A DNA stretch of 64,000 bases, taken from positions 1 through 64,000 of the forward strand of contig BBXU01000164.1 in NCBI GenBank assembly GCA_001598975.1, read 5' to 3'. The DNA comes from Parachlorella kessleri. Its lineage: Eukaryota > Chlorophyta > Trebouxiophyceae > Chlorellales > Chlorellaceae. A model generated the notes under the pieces. The model searched no databases. It had not been told where the DNA came from and was given only the letters and a program-made list of their open reading frames with translations. Shown in pieces: positions 1 through 11,610 of this stretch (the stretch's first letter is position 1; the number at the start of each line of letters is the position of its first letter). Made by a program: the position numbers and the translations under genes.

Positions 1-366
1 GGGCGGGGGCAGTCCGCGCCGGGCGACAAGGAGGCTGACAGTGTGGCAGCGCGTGGTGGGCGGGCTGGGACCATGATGAGTGGGAGGAGGTGCCAGACTG
101 ACTGCTGTTGGGAGCTACTGCACACCCAGTGTGCGTGATGAAGGTGGCAGGAAGACCTGGCGTGGTGACCGTTGCAAGGGGGGACTAGGGGCAGGGTGCG
201 CGGCAGCCAGGGCAGCCGGCGTCGCACGTAGCTGCCCGGCGAGCTGGCCGCAAGGTTGAGCTGGAGGGTTAGAGTCGGCTCTCAAAGTTGGATGCATACG
301 AGCCCTTGTGCATGTCCTGCCAACAGACACTTCGTCGGGTATCAGGACATCAAACCTGCGGTGCAG

Positions 367-1454
367 GCGAGGCTGAGGAGGAGGGGTACGAGGACGAGTA
401 CCAGCTGGAGGACTTGGAGGTCAGTGCGGCCGACTACATCAAGCCCGTCTTCACACCCAACTTCCGCGCGGTGTGGGAGCAGATGCCCGAGGACGCGGAG
501 ATGGTGAGTAGCCCCGCGGGAGTGGGCAGGCAGGCGGTGTGCATCACGCGCATTGTTCTTTGTGGTCAAGGTTCACATGCGTGCGGGAATGGGAGGGGGG
601 TGGGTGGGGATGATCACTCTCTACATGAAGTCTGTCCTCTTACTAATCTGTGTCGATCGAGGAGGCCTGCCAGGAGTGTCCTACTGCAGGCAGACTCCTG
701 ATGTGCCACACACAGCCAATGCGGCCCCGCTGCGCCTGCTGCGCAGGTGGATGACTACGCCATCGGCCAGCGCGAGTCGCTGCAGGACGCGGTGGAGGCG
801 GTGATCCGGATCCTGGGCATGCAGGCATGCGAAGGCACGGACGCGGTGCCGCCCAACGCCCGCAGCCACACGGTGCTGCTCTCGGGCATTGTGGTGGGAG
901 AGGTGCAGGTGCGTGAAGGAGGCTGTGGTCTGCTGCTGCTGGTCAGTGGACTGGTTGGAGGCCTAGGCATGGCCAACCCAGTGGCTTGGTTAGTGCGGGG
1001 CCAAGGTGGCAGGAGCTGGCGTGTGTGAGGCGTGCTGGCTTGTCAACACAAGCTGAGATGCACCCTGTCAGGGTTCGTCAGGGCCTTGCTGCCGTGCGGG
1101 CGGCGGGCGAGGGGGCGCGCGCGGAGACCGCCCTGCTCTCGATGGATGCTGACGTGCAGAGGGGAGATGGCGGTTGCATTAGTCAGCACGCACACAATGG
1201 TCCTTGCCAAGGGGCAGGGCCCCCTCGCTAATGCATGTTGGAGGGCAGGCAGGCAGGCCAGTGTGACGGCAGCCAGGCAAACAGTACGCCCGTTAGCTGG
1301 CTGGTCCACCTGCGTTGCTGGGTGCCCCCTGCAGGTGCTGGTGCGTCTGAACTTTGGGATTGACATGTCCAAGAACGTGGCCATGAAGCTGGCGGTGCGG
1401 TCAGAGTCGCCAGACGTCTCGGAGGCCATCCACCAAATCATCCAGGAGGCTTGA
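367..1454 (+). CDS. COPG: Coatomer subunit gamma (COPI), C-terminal part
   Basis: This is the 3' end of a gene that begins before the window. Exons seen: 367-503, 747-908, 1335-1454 (TGA). The first two junctions are phase 0 with GT-AG borders. The residues EDEYQLEDLEVSAADYI, GMQACEGTDAVPPNARSHT and VAMKLAVRSESPDVSEAIH match, from memory, the C-terminal appendage domain of gamma-COP, the last part of the roughly 900-residue protein. Gamma-COP is a core subunit of the COPI coat for Golgi-to-ER and intra-Golgi vesicles, and the appendage binds ArfGAP and other accessory factors. The exon at 367 follows a CAG acceptor, so more coding sequence lies upstream. I could not place it in positions 1-366, which read as intron. 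Very confident of family. Confidence 0.93.
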
Positions 1455-2732
1455 GGCGGAGTGGTGGCCTTTGGAACGAACAACGTGCAGCTGCCCGGCC
1501 TGGCACGCTATTCGGGTGATACAAGTATCAATCTTCCTGGTGAGGGGAAGGTGCTGCGACCTGTGCTGGAGTAGCCTGCGGCTGGTGCCTCATTGTTGGG
1601 TCATAATGACGCACTGACGGAGTGCTACGGCATGGCTGGTCTTGTGTCTTTAGCAGGAGCTTATGGGCAGTCGGAGCCAGGGGAGCCAGGGTTCATCCCA
1701 TGATGGCTGTATCTGCTTGCGATGTCATTTGACTCGGTCTAGATACTGTGGTTTTTGTTGATCGTGGCAGGCCATGCGAACAGAGGAAAGTCAGGGGCGA
1801 CCTGTACTGACGGGGCGGGTTTTGCTGGGTGGTGTCCTCGGTTTGGCCAGGACAAAACTAGGTGCATATCTCAACATCACTGGTCCCCTGGGTCCTGGTA
1901 CATGGCTGGTACACCCATTTGCAGCACCAGTGGCAACTAGACTGGTGGCACGGCATGCGGTAGGACTGGACTAGATTTTGCGCCCCCATAGCTTGTAATG
2001 CATCACGCTTCTGTCAAAGCTAGCTTGGGAAACAACGCGATAGGACACCAATGTCTGCATGGTACCAACATGACGAGGAAACGTGATGACAGGAGCTACT
2101 CAAACCATCACCAGCGGCAAGGTGCAGCCGGGCGTCGAGATCCCTCAAAGCAAGGACACAAGGCGGAAGTTCTGGCCCGAGCTTGCAGGCTGATGCTGCT
2201 GACAGGCCCTCTGTGAGTTGGCAAGGAAAGGCATGCAGGTCAAATAGCAACAGAGATGTAAACAGAGACGGGGTGCAGCGCATGATGCACACTGGCAGCG
2301 GCAATCTTACAGCCGCATTGCCTGAAGCGACTACCGCGTTCATACGTTATAACGTTGGTCCCAGATGAGTCCCCCAGCGACGTCTACTTAAGCTCAATTC
2401 TTGCCCAGGTATCGACTCTTCAGCTCAGTGGCTGCTGACATCAGAGGGTGGCTGCCATCTAGCCCGGCTGCCAGCCTCCATGCAGCATGGGCAGAGCGAT
2501 GCCCAGCACATGCCGGTCTGAAGTCGCCCATCCCTCACCCTCACCAGACATTTCACCGGGGCGAACGACTATAATCATGGCTTCCCCAGCTCCGGCTGCC
2601 TGACTTGGGGACCACTCACTCACAAGCTGCACGATTGCCAAAAGTTAGGGCATCCACAGTGGCCACGACAAAGCCTACAGGCGTAGGCTGCTTCTACGCC
2701 TGTCACAAGGCCATCACTCCACACAGGGATAG
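1455..2732. other. Intergenic, convergent 3' spacer
   Basis: Lies between the stop codons of the coatomer gamma gene (+) and the ARID-Tudor gene (-). It should hold both 3' UTRs. A TGTAA, the usual green-algal polyadenylation signal, occurs at 1994-1998 on the + strand, about 540 bases after the coatomer stop; whether it is the one used is inference. No ORF here has recognisable protein character. Confidence 0.5.
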
Positions 2733-5700
2733 CTACTGGTGCGGCAGCATCATGTTCATAGGCGGTGGCGGCGCTCCGGCCCCCGCCTGCTGCTGCTGCT
2801 GCTGGGCCCCCTGCTTCAGGTTCACCCGCACATACAGGTGCCCGTGCGCCGTGAACAGCGCCTGTGCCGAGTGCGTGTCCAGCCTCCCTGGCAGCTGCAC
2901 CATCTGCTGGAACAGCGGCTCCTGCTGCTGGCCTGGGCCGGTCTCATGCAGCAGCAGCGGGGCAGGGGCTGCCAGCAGCGCAGCTGCGGGCGGGTCGGCC
3001 TTGATCAGCACTCGCCCGTTGGACCAGCAGCGCACGTGGATCTGCGGGCATGGTGGGAGGTGCAGGGCAAACAGCTTGGGAGGTGCAGGGCAAACAGCTG
3101 GGGAGGTACATGACAAACAGCTGAGGCGGTGCCTGGCTTTGTCAGAGGTGCAATGGAGGTCGCGGTCGAGGGATGAAAAGCCAAGCTGCAGAGTCAGAGG
3201 CTGTAGCATAGGGTGGCACATATGGCGATGGCCAGCAGTGGCTCGCTAGCAAAATGCACACACACCACAGCGCTGCAAGTGGTTCCGGGTGCCAGCTGGC
3301 CCCTCCATGCATCACCTGGTTGAGGGTAACGCCATGGAGCAGGCAGAAGATTTCAAACCCAGGTGGGCCGCTGTTTGTCGTAAATGCCTGCATGCCAGTC
3401 CACACACCAGCTCTTCGGACCCGCCTGAAGCTGCAGTCTGACTCATGTGATTGAAATGCTGCTTCTGCCCACGCATGTCACACTTCACAAGGGTCTGGCC
3501 CGGACATGCAGGTTTGCATAACTGCCAGAGAAGTGTCCTTCGCTGCTCAGCGCAGCGTAAGACCTTGCTCTGGATACTCCACTCCCTCCTCCTAATGGAG
3601 GAGCCTCCTCCTAAGGGAGTCCTGGGGGGACTGCCCTCCCTGCTGGCTCACTCACCTTGTATGACGGCCCGCTGGCTACAAGCTGCTGTGGAGGGTCCGC
3701 CCTGGGCCCCAGCCCATCACCCGCCCCGCCCGCCTCCGGCCTCTGCTGCTGCTGTTGCCGCGGCTGCATGCCCGGCGGCAGCGGTGGCATGGATGGCAGG
3801 CTGCCTTGCACACCCAGCGCTGCTGGCCCTGCTGGGGCCGCTGGCAGTGCTGCGGTTGCTCCTGGGTTGTGAGTGTGATGCCCGAGGAAACCCCCGGGGC
3901 CCGACCCCAGCATGCCACCAAAGCCGTGCCCCGGCAGGGGTGGGGTGCCCTGCTGCGCTGTGGGGACCATCGGGGCAGGCAGGCCGGGAGCGGCGGACAG
4001 CGGTGGCAGGAATCCCTGCTGCTGCTGCTGCTGGTGCTGCTGCTGGTGCGGATAGTGGGGTTGCGGCTGCAGCTGCTGCCTTAGAAAGTTGGTGTGGTTG
4101 TGGAAAGGCGGGTCTCCCGCTGCCGCTGCGGCCGTGGCTCCCAACTGCAGGGGGACAAAACCTGTGGTGCCTCCCCCTTGGTGCAGCTGCTGCACTGCGG
4201 GGTGCTGCGGGGGCATGTGGGTTGAAGCTGCGCCTAGCAGGCCGTGCCCGGCTGCCGCTGCCACCTGCTGGATGCTGGGGAGCCTCCCTTGGACAGGAGC
4301 AAACCCTGGCGGCCCTACAACAGGTACTACTAGGCACTGAGTGCACTGCTAGGTTCCCGAGGGGCCAGCTTTGCAGGGCCAGTGAAAGGGAGTGCCTCGC
4401 AAGGGCGTGCGGAATTCCTTTGACATGTGCCAGAATGGCAGCCCAGCGTGGCCAGCACAAAGCAAGTGCGAAGAGTAGCCATAGCACTGCTGCCTATCTG
4501 CAGGGCTACATTAGAGGTAATGCACTCCCTGATGGTATTACACGGCTGTCGACACAGCCCGTGTTTAAGCTGACGATGCTCAGCGGTGTGGGCCCACAGC
4601 CCCACTTCCCCTGCCCTACTAGCTACATACCTGCTGGAGCTCCCTCCTGGTTTCGAGGGCCCTCCTTAGCCGACCTGCTGCGCTTGAGCCCCGGCCCCAC
4701 AGCCCCATCATGCTGCTGCTGCCCCTCGCCAGGCTCCAACCCGCCGGCCCCAAAAGCAGGAGCAGCAGCAGCAGTAGCTGCCCGCCCGGTGACCTGGTCC
4801 TCTTCTAGCACCCACTCCTCAGTCTCCAGATCGAGGAACTCCACCTCCCCATCATCATATCTTATTTGGTGGAGCCCCTGCAGCCAGTTGCGCCAGCTTG
4901 GGGCCAGGGCATAGTGCCCAGTCCATGCCGTGTGCAAGGACTGCCAACCCAGATGTGAAGCGCTGAGACAGGCTGCGTTCGGAGGGCTTGCTGGCGCTGG
5001 CATGGGCAGTGGGAAGCTTGCTATGCTGTACTGCGTTGATGACCCAGTCTCTCTGTCAGCAGGACAGCCAGCTGCCGCCGATGTAAAGCGGCACGGGATG
5101 CGGCCCAGAGCCAGCAGGTAGGATATGCAACACAATGCGCTGCATCCCACTCAAAGCAGGCATGCAGCTGCTCACATCTTTGGCTTGGTACTCGGCCACC
5201 CTGCCAAAGTAGAACTGGCGGTCCTCTGCCCACATCACGCCAATGCGCCGGCCCACCAGCACTTCGGGAGCAAGCGCTGCGGCAGACGCGGCTGCTGCGG
5301 TCACGCTGCGCTTCCTCTGCAATGCGGCACTGGCCGCACTCTCATCTCAGTGTGGGCACAGTGTGGACTACTGCTTCTGTCGCTGTAGAGCCCACAAGCG
5401 GAACTGGCGGAGGCAGGAAGCAGCCACATGTGCTACGGGCTGCTTGCCATGCTGCTCAGCCCTCGCAATCCCATGTAGCCCATGTTCATAAACTCCAGGC
5501 ATGGCCATGCTGCTTGCAAGAAGAACCGGTACCGTGCGCTGTGCCCCTGTGGCCCTTGGTCCCATGCAACCCCACACCGGTAAGGCAGGGTGGTAAATTC
5601 TAGGCAGCTACCTAGCTGCGACTGCAACCCCCAGCAGTGCAAACTAGTGCCTACCTGGGAGTGCCTGGTGGGCCCTGCTGATGCGTCAACATCTGATGCC

Positions 5701-6963
5701 GGCCCCGGCCCAGCCGCCTGCTTCTTTGACGGGCCCTTGTTGGACTTTGGGGCGCGCTCGGCCTTGGGCGCAGGCGCGGGCAGGGAAGCTGGCTCCCCTT
5801 CCAAAACCACCTCCACCCCCAGCTCCCCTCTTCGGTAGGCCTGCGACACCGGCATGTCAGAAGTGGCGGCGTAAGTTCCCGGCTGGAGGCGGCCCTGCAG
5901 CGACCGCTGCAGCCTCATGCATGGACATCTGTGTGCGTCATGTGGACGCTGCCCTGTGCATGCTGTGGCGTGCCTTCTTCTTCCGTTAGCCGGGAGCTGG
6001 CAAGTTGCTGATTATCATGGAAGCCTCTGGTCTCGCACGCTTGGAAGCAAGGCAAGCGCTCAAATGCCAGCACCAATGGCTGCTTCCTACACCAACACAT
6101 GCAGTGTCAGCGCATCCTACCGTCGAATAGTGCTGCATATGGTTCGTAGAAGTGGCAGAGCAGTGCCTGATCTCGGAGGTCGGCGTACCTCCTCAAATTG
6201 CAGCAGCTTGCCGTTGTAGATCTTCTTGATCTGGAAGCTGAGGTCAGTCATGGAAGGGGGAGGGTTGAAATGCCTTCCAATCCATGCCCACCGCTTGCTA
6301 GCCACCACCTGTAGAAGCCGCAAGATGGTTACTTCTAGAAGACTGTACATTCATCATGCGCGGTTTGACTAGCTAGGCAGCAGGTAGTGTAATCGTTATC
6401 TGTGCATGCAGGTAGCACCATACACGGATGTCCCTTCACTGTTGTGAGAGTTGTCACACTCACTGCATCGGCGCCTCCACACTTCAACACAAGCTTGAAG
6501 AGCTTGAACAGGTCGATCTCATACTTATTGAAGAGGGGCACCTGCAGACGCCTCTTTCAGCGCTTTCATTGCCATGGTTGCGGACTACATGTGGCGATTA
6601 GATGCCGCAAAACGCTTAGAAGGCTGAAGAGCGGCCTCACGGCAGCCTGCCAATCACTGCTTCACCATGCATGAGCAACACTTGCTGGAAGTTGCATTGC
6701 AGAGCGCCCACCTTACCCACCTTAGTGTCATCGCCCCTCTGTAGCTGAAAGTTTTCCCAGGCTGCCATGAAGGTGTCATGGTCCCTGATGACCCTCCCAG
6801 AGCTAGGCTGGCTTCCTGGCTGCTCTCCAGCTGAGCCTGGCGGTTGCTGCTCCGTCTTGAAAAGGGCCTCTTCTGGCGGAGCACTCCCATATGGCTCTCT
6901 CTGCCCTTCCTGCGGTGTGGCCGCCTCAGGAATGGGCATGTTACCCAAGTCGCCCTCTATCAT
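2733..6963 (-). CDS. ARID DNA-binding protein with Tudor-like and C-terminal alpha-crystallin-like regions
   Basis: Eight exons (minus, high to low): 6721-6963, 6464-6541, 6189-6308, 5655-5894, 5176-5316, 4631-4877, 3656-4314, 2733-3041; all phases agree, giving about 678 residues. Residues about 70-147 form an ARID/BRIGHT domain: DTFMAAWENF, then VPLFNKYEIDLFKLFKLV, then ASMTD-like PPPSMTDLSFQIKKIY. Residues about 233-295 look like a Tudor fold split by an intron: VGRRIGVMWAEDRQFYFG joined to LHQIRYDDGEVEFLDL. A Gln/Pro/Gly-rich linker follows. The C-terminus (RCWSNGRVLIK ... ALFTAHGHLYVRV) recalls the end of plant ARID5/ARID6-type proteins. Probably a nuclear chromatin-associated protein. 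The start is the first ATG in frame with the ARID exon; an upstream exon to 7116 is possible. Divergent from the GT61 gene, 408 bp apart. Confidence 0.8.
3055..3123. repeat. 23-bp tandem repeat, three units
   Basis: Three consecutive units of about 23 bp, beginning GGGAGGTGCAGGGCAAACAG, lie in the last intron of the ARID-Tudor gene, right next to its 3' splice site at 3041. The first two units are almost identical; the third carries several substitutions. Confidence 0.85.
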
Positions 6964-7371
6964 GAGCCTGTGCAACTCGGAGGCCGACCGGTTTGAAACG
7001 AAGTACCCCCACAAGTGAGCAGGGTGCCTCCCAGGACACCCAGATAGTGGCTTTGGGACGTAGGAGGGTCCGATCAGGCTCAGGGAGAGGATGGCAAGCT
7101 CCTGCCAAACGCTCAAAACCCCTGAGGAACTCCCAAACCCTAAAGCATGGCCTGGTCGATTGGGCTTGGCAAATCGGTTTGCATGCCCTTAAAACTCAAA
7201 AATGACGCAATGAGGCTGTTGAGGAAGTCTGCTGGTACCACAAAGCGAGGAGATCCTCGTCTGGGCCACTCCGAACGTTCCCCGCCATAATGGGAATGGA
7301 CGTACCTTCCCATGCCGGGCGTGTTGGGGCGCTAGATTACTACCGATACTCCCTGCAGACAATGTCTTGGG
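6964..7371. promoter_or_regulatory. Head-to-head spacer between ARID-Tudor and GT61 genes
   Basis: A 408-bp gap between two divergent start codons that must hold both 5' UTRs and promoters, unless the ARID gene has a further 5' exon here. I see no clear TATA box. Called from gene layout only. Confidence 0.4.
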
Positions 7372-8622
7372 ATGTCTGCAACCTTGCGGTCGAGGTACAG
7401 CCCTACCCGTGACACTCCCTACCCTGAAGAGCTGCAGCCCTCCAGGCAGCAGCAGCATGAGCTTGAGCAGCAGTGGTGGTCCGGGGGTGCACTGTGCAGC
7501 AGCCGGGCATCCACCCCAGCAACCTTAGCGTTACACGAACTTGCTCCCGTACACACTCCCGTGCAGGCTGCAGCGCAACGTCTATCCCACGGTAGCACGT
7601 GTGCCATGCAGAGCAGCATCCTGCTTGCCTCTGACTTTCAGGCTCCCGCAAAGGGCAGACAGCCTGTACAGCTTGTAGCCAGTCGGTGCTTGCCAGTCAG
7701 CGGTGGTGGCAGCTGCTTCCTGCGCTGCAGCACAGCCTTGCTTGGAGCGTGCTTCTTAACGGCTTTTATTCTTGGCTCCTGCATTGCTGGGCTGGGGATG
7801 GAGCGAATGCAGTGCCCTTCCCCCCAGTGGCGTCAGCAGGAGGCAAAAATGCAGCAGCAGTCCTCGACGCCCCAGCAATGGCAGCAGCTGGAGCAGCAGC
7901 AGCAAGGCTGGCAGCAGGGCAGACAGCAGCTGGAGGAACAGTCAGCCGACATGAAAGCAGCGGACACAGACCACCAGCAGGGGTCTCAGCAGCATCTGTC
8001 AGCATCCCACCAGCCAGACGGGTTTGACTATGAGGCCGCAGTCAGGGACCTTGGAGAGCATGTGCAGCAAAACGGTCCCGCCGAAGGTAAGCCCAGGCGC
8101 ATGGAATATGATATCTCACCACATCCTAATGGCTTTGTGTATCCCTTCCCACTACAGAGCTGGCTCCAGCAGACCCCGGGGCACAGCTGCTCAGCGCTTG
8201 GAGACTATCTTGCCACGTCAACTTGGGTGCCTGCTGCAGATTTCTTCCCAGAGGGGTGCCGCTGGTGGCTGGTTGGCGGCCTACCTGCCACCCGGCTGGT
8301 AGCCTTCACAGATGAGGCTGGGAAGGCTGCTGGCAGGCAGACTTGGAGGATGCAGCAGCTGGAGTACTGGGATGAGTCATTGAAGGAGTGGGTCTCCCAG
8401 CAGCCCGCAGCGTGTCGGCTGCAAGCTCTGTCCCCGCGGCAGTGGCAGGAAACCCTGCAGCTGCGAGCTGCAGAGCAGGAGCGGCATCCGCAACGGAAGT
8501 CAGAGCAGGAGGTGGACGCTGTTGACATGCCACATGCAGCTGGCCAGCAGCGGCAGATGAGCAGCCACCACCAGCAACGGCAGCATCACGGGCAGCTCCC
8601 CCAGCAGCCGCGTGAGCAGCCT

Positions 8623-8676
<54 letters not shown>

Positions 8677-11085
8677 CCCGGGTGGCCCCTGGGCGGTCCA
8701 GCCTCTGGGGGAGGTTGCACCGAGGCAGCCTGCCTGTACTATAACGTCTGGTACAACCGCGGCACGTTCTACTACCTGTCAGAGGGAGAGGGTGCCCAGA
8801 GGGCCAACTGGGCCATGTCCAAGAACAGGCGAGTGGGGAGCAGCCTGCCGGCTTAGTTGAGTCTAGTGCCAACCTGCTGGCAGTGTTGCACTTCCCGCTT
8901 GGGCTTGTCATGTGGCTGTGCTAGCCTTGCATCCCAACCACCGCCCAACAGAAATGCCTGTGTCCTAGGGCGCTTGCATGCGCATTGGTGAAGTCTCCCT
9001 GCGCCTGCCACGGCTGCACGGCTGTGCCTGCAGGGTCATCGAGCTCTTGAACGTTCGCAATGCAACAGCCTGGGTGGACTCTGTCCATGCCAAGGTCGTC
9101 CCCGGAGAGACGGCAGCGGTGGACTATGTGTTCTTCCTGCACCCCACAGCGATCGGGCACTGGCTGGAGCTGATGTTCCCCCTCTTCTCCGCCCTGCTCC
9201 ATGGGGAGCCTCTTGTGCGGCGCACCCCTGACCGGCTGCTGGTCCTGCACCAAAAGAGAGGTGCGCTTGCATCTGCAGTGCTGCTTGGTGCGGCGAGAAC
9301 GGCATTAACATGGGCTACCTCCAGGCACAGGGATTGCCAACCCTTGGCCTGGATGCTGTCAGCGCTCCGGGTGGGATAGTACTCTTGTCAGGCATGTTTG
9401 CTAGGCAGCTTGGCTTAGCCTTGAAATGATGTCGCCTCGAGTCAAGTCTGTGCTTGTGAGTCGTGACTGACACCGCTGGTGATGGGTCGCCCCCTGCGCA
9501 GGCTTCCTCTTTGGCTGGGTACGGGCACTCATGGCGGTGGCATTGGGGGTCAAGCCTGGGGAGTCGCTCCCTCCCATCATCCTGCAGCAGGAGCACCATG
9601 ACCCATACGAGCAGATGGGCTACGCTCCAGAGGGTGTGGGGCCCGCAGACTGGCTGTGCTTTGAGAAGCTGCTGTTTGTGAAGGACATATTTGTGAACGG
9701 CACGCGTGGCTTCCGAGACGGTCAGGACGCCCGGCTGTTCAGGAGGTAAGCAGGGGAGGAAGTGGCGGGGTGCCCCCAGCTACCAGTGCGGCAGGGTGCG
9801 GGGAGTGGGTATGCATCTGCCCCTTTTTCATGGGCGTAGCTCAGCCAGCAACCGCGCTCACATGGCACTTCCTCCCGCTGAGAGGTCACACATGATCAGC
9901 CTGGGAGCCTTTTGAGGTTGAAAGGTGCTCCCTTGGGCGTTGTCACATGGGCCTGAAGCCTGGGCATGCATGTGCAGGTTGATGTACGAGCAGTACGCCG
10001 TGCCTTTCCCCGCCCCTGGCACACCGCCCCCCCTCACGGTGACCTTCCAGCGCAAGAGCGCCAACCGGCGGGTGCTCAACGAACCCCAGCTGCTGGCCAT
10101 GCTGCAAGAGTTTGGGGAGGCAAGTCCACCTTGCCAATCATTGTACCACTGACAACTGTTGCCAGAGGGGATGCCTGCTGTCAGCCTGCAACTGGATTGT
10201 TTTCCTGCCACAGTGCCACTTGCTGTGGTGCACGCCTGCTGTGCGTCCTGCCATGCACACCCTAAAAGTGGCAAGAGGTGCTGGTGTAAGGGACCTGGGA
10301 CTTGATCATTGTGCAGGTGCGGGTGGTGGAGTTCAGTGGCAGCACCCCTTTCCAAGAGCAGCTAGCTGCCATGGCCACCACGGGTGTGTATGTCTCAGTT
10401 CACACCTCCAACCTGGCCAACACGCCCTTCCTGCCGCCCGGCGCGGCGGTGTTTGAGGTCATCCAGCGCAACTGGGCCTGGTGCGACATCGACCAGAGCT
10501 TCGCGGCCTTTACCAAGCAGATGGGGGGTACGTCACATGCTGCGCTTTGCAATGATGCATGGAGCGCAGGCGCAACAGTTGGTGCCAACCATGGAAGGAG
10601 CTGAAGGCTGTTTGTTTCGCCTCCTCCTTTTGCACCAAAGAACAGAACCGTGCAATGTTGGAGTTCCCGGCCCCGCGCCTCACACTTGATGCTTGCGGCA
10701 CTTTCCCATAACGTTTAACCCAAGGCTCGTGCTCTGCTCCTGAGGCGGCTGTGCGTCAAGGTTCTGTGCGTCTTCCTGTGAGTCTTTTGTTAGCGCACAC
10801 AAAACCACAGTCCCTGCCCTGCTGCACCCTGCAGACATCCACCACTACGCCTGGCGTGCCCAGCGGCACAACCAGACAGTGTACCTCCACCCCCGCATGG
10901 ACCAGCTCTTCTCCTCCTGGAATGCCACCGACTGTGTCATTCATGAGTGTGTGGAGGCCCACACAGCAGTTGATGTGGTGGTGGACGTCGAGGCATTGCG
11001 GGAGCTCATTGCCGGGCGCCTGCGGCTTATACGAGAGGGGGCATCGGTTGTGGAGGCACGGCTGCCGTGGCCGCTGGCCGTGTAG
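7372..11085 (+). CDS. GT61-family glycosyltransferase (DUF563), Golgi type II membrane protein
   Basis: Exons 7372-8828, 9034-9260, 9502-9745, 9978-10119, 10317-10527, 10835-11085; all phases fit, about 843 residues. A hydrophobic segment at residues about 115-140 is the likely signal anchor. It is followed by a Gln-rich stem with a run of about 17 Gln, then the catalytic region. GT61 features: CLYYNVWYNRGTFYYLSEGE, WLCFEKLLFVKDIFV, the basic stretch with FQRKSANRRVLNEPQLL, and VYVSVHTSNLANTPFLPPGA, corresponding to the family's HGAxLTNxxFLPxGA block. Such enzymes transfer xylose, arabinose or GlcNAc to glycans or proteins in the Golgi; the donor here is unknown. An ATG at 7606 would put the anchor nearer the N-terminus and is an attractive alternative start. 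Introns 8829-9033 and 10120-10316 have GC donors. A GTAAGC at 8087 with a CAG at 8157 resembles an intron but would break the frame. Confidence 0.85.
8626..8676 (+). repeat. CAG trinucleotide repeat encoding poly-Gln
   Basis: About 15 perfect CAG units followed by CAACAG, inside the first coding exon of the GT61 gene, encoding about 17 glutamines in the stem region. Likely length-variable between strains. Confidence 0.95.
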
Positions 11086-11610
11086 CCGGGTAGGGATGCA
11101 GCTTGTGACTCGCTGGCGGCTTGTGACTCACTGGCGGTTGCTTTCCATGAACAGCTTTGTGTTGCTGTGATATGACCACAATTGCATAATTCTCTAGCCC
11201 CGTCAAATGCCTTGAGCGTCTTGTCCTTATCCCCCAACTGATCATGATGTTGCTAGTACATTGCCTTCAACTTGCATTCGATGGTACTGGATTGTAGCAT
11301 GGAGACTAGGATACTGACGTTAAGCTGCTAAACATTCATTGGGTATTTGTGACCTTCGATCACTCTTCCTACACACATATCGGGTGCGAGAGGAGTAATG
11401 GTAACAAGTTGGGGCAGTGCACCCGAAGCTGAGGTTGGAACACAGGACGGCAGCTGCATCCTACAGTGCGTTATGCTCAAGCTAGCCCCATTATTGAGAG
11501 AATCGCTTTTTAGTAAGTACAGAAGGGGAAGTACAGAAACAATGGATAGCATGGACACGAAAGTACAGTAACAACTGTGAGACAGAGGGGACCCTTGCAG
11601 GCAACACATC
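11086..11610. other. Intergenic, convergent 3' spacer
   Basis: 525 bp between the stops of the GT61 gene (+) and VPS53 (-). A short direct repeat (TTGTGACTCGCTGGCGG and TTGTGACTCACTGGCGG) lies just after the GT61 stop at about 11102-11138. No coding signal. Confidence 0.5.

Noticed and set aside
1..366. Possible further exons of coatomer gamma
   Set aside because: No stretch matches the expected family sequence immediately before the EDEYQLEDLE exon. The region reads as intron with a CAG acceptor at 366.
3451..4914. 487-codon open frame on the + strand
   Set aside because: Lies antisense to the large Gln/Pro/Gly-rich exon of the ARID-Tudor gene. GC-rich low-complexity coding DNA keeps the opposite strand open. 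No family resemblance.
8087..8157. Possible 71-bp intron in the GT61 first exon (GTAAGC ... CTACAG)
   Set aside because: Both borders look good, but 71 is not a multiple of three and removal would shift the frame away from the clearly coding downstream sequence. Kept as exon; RNA data could change this.
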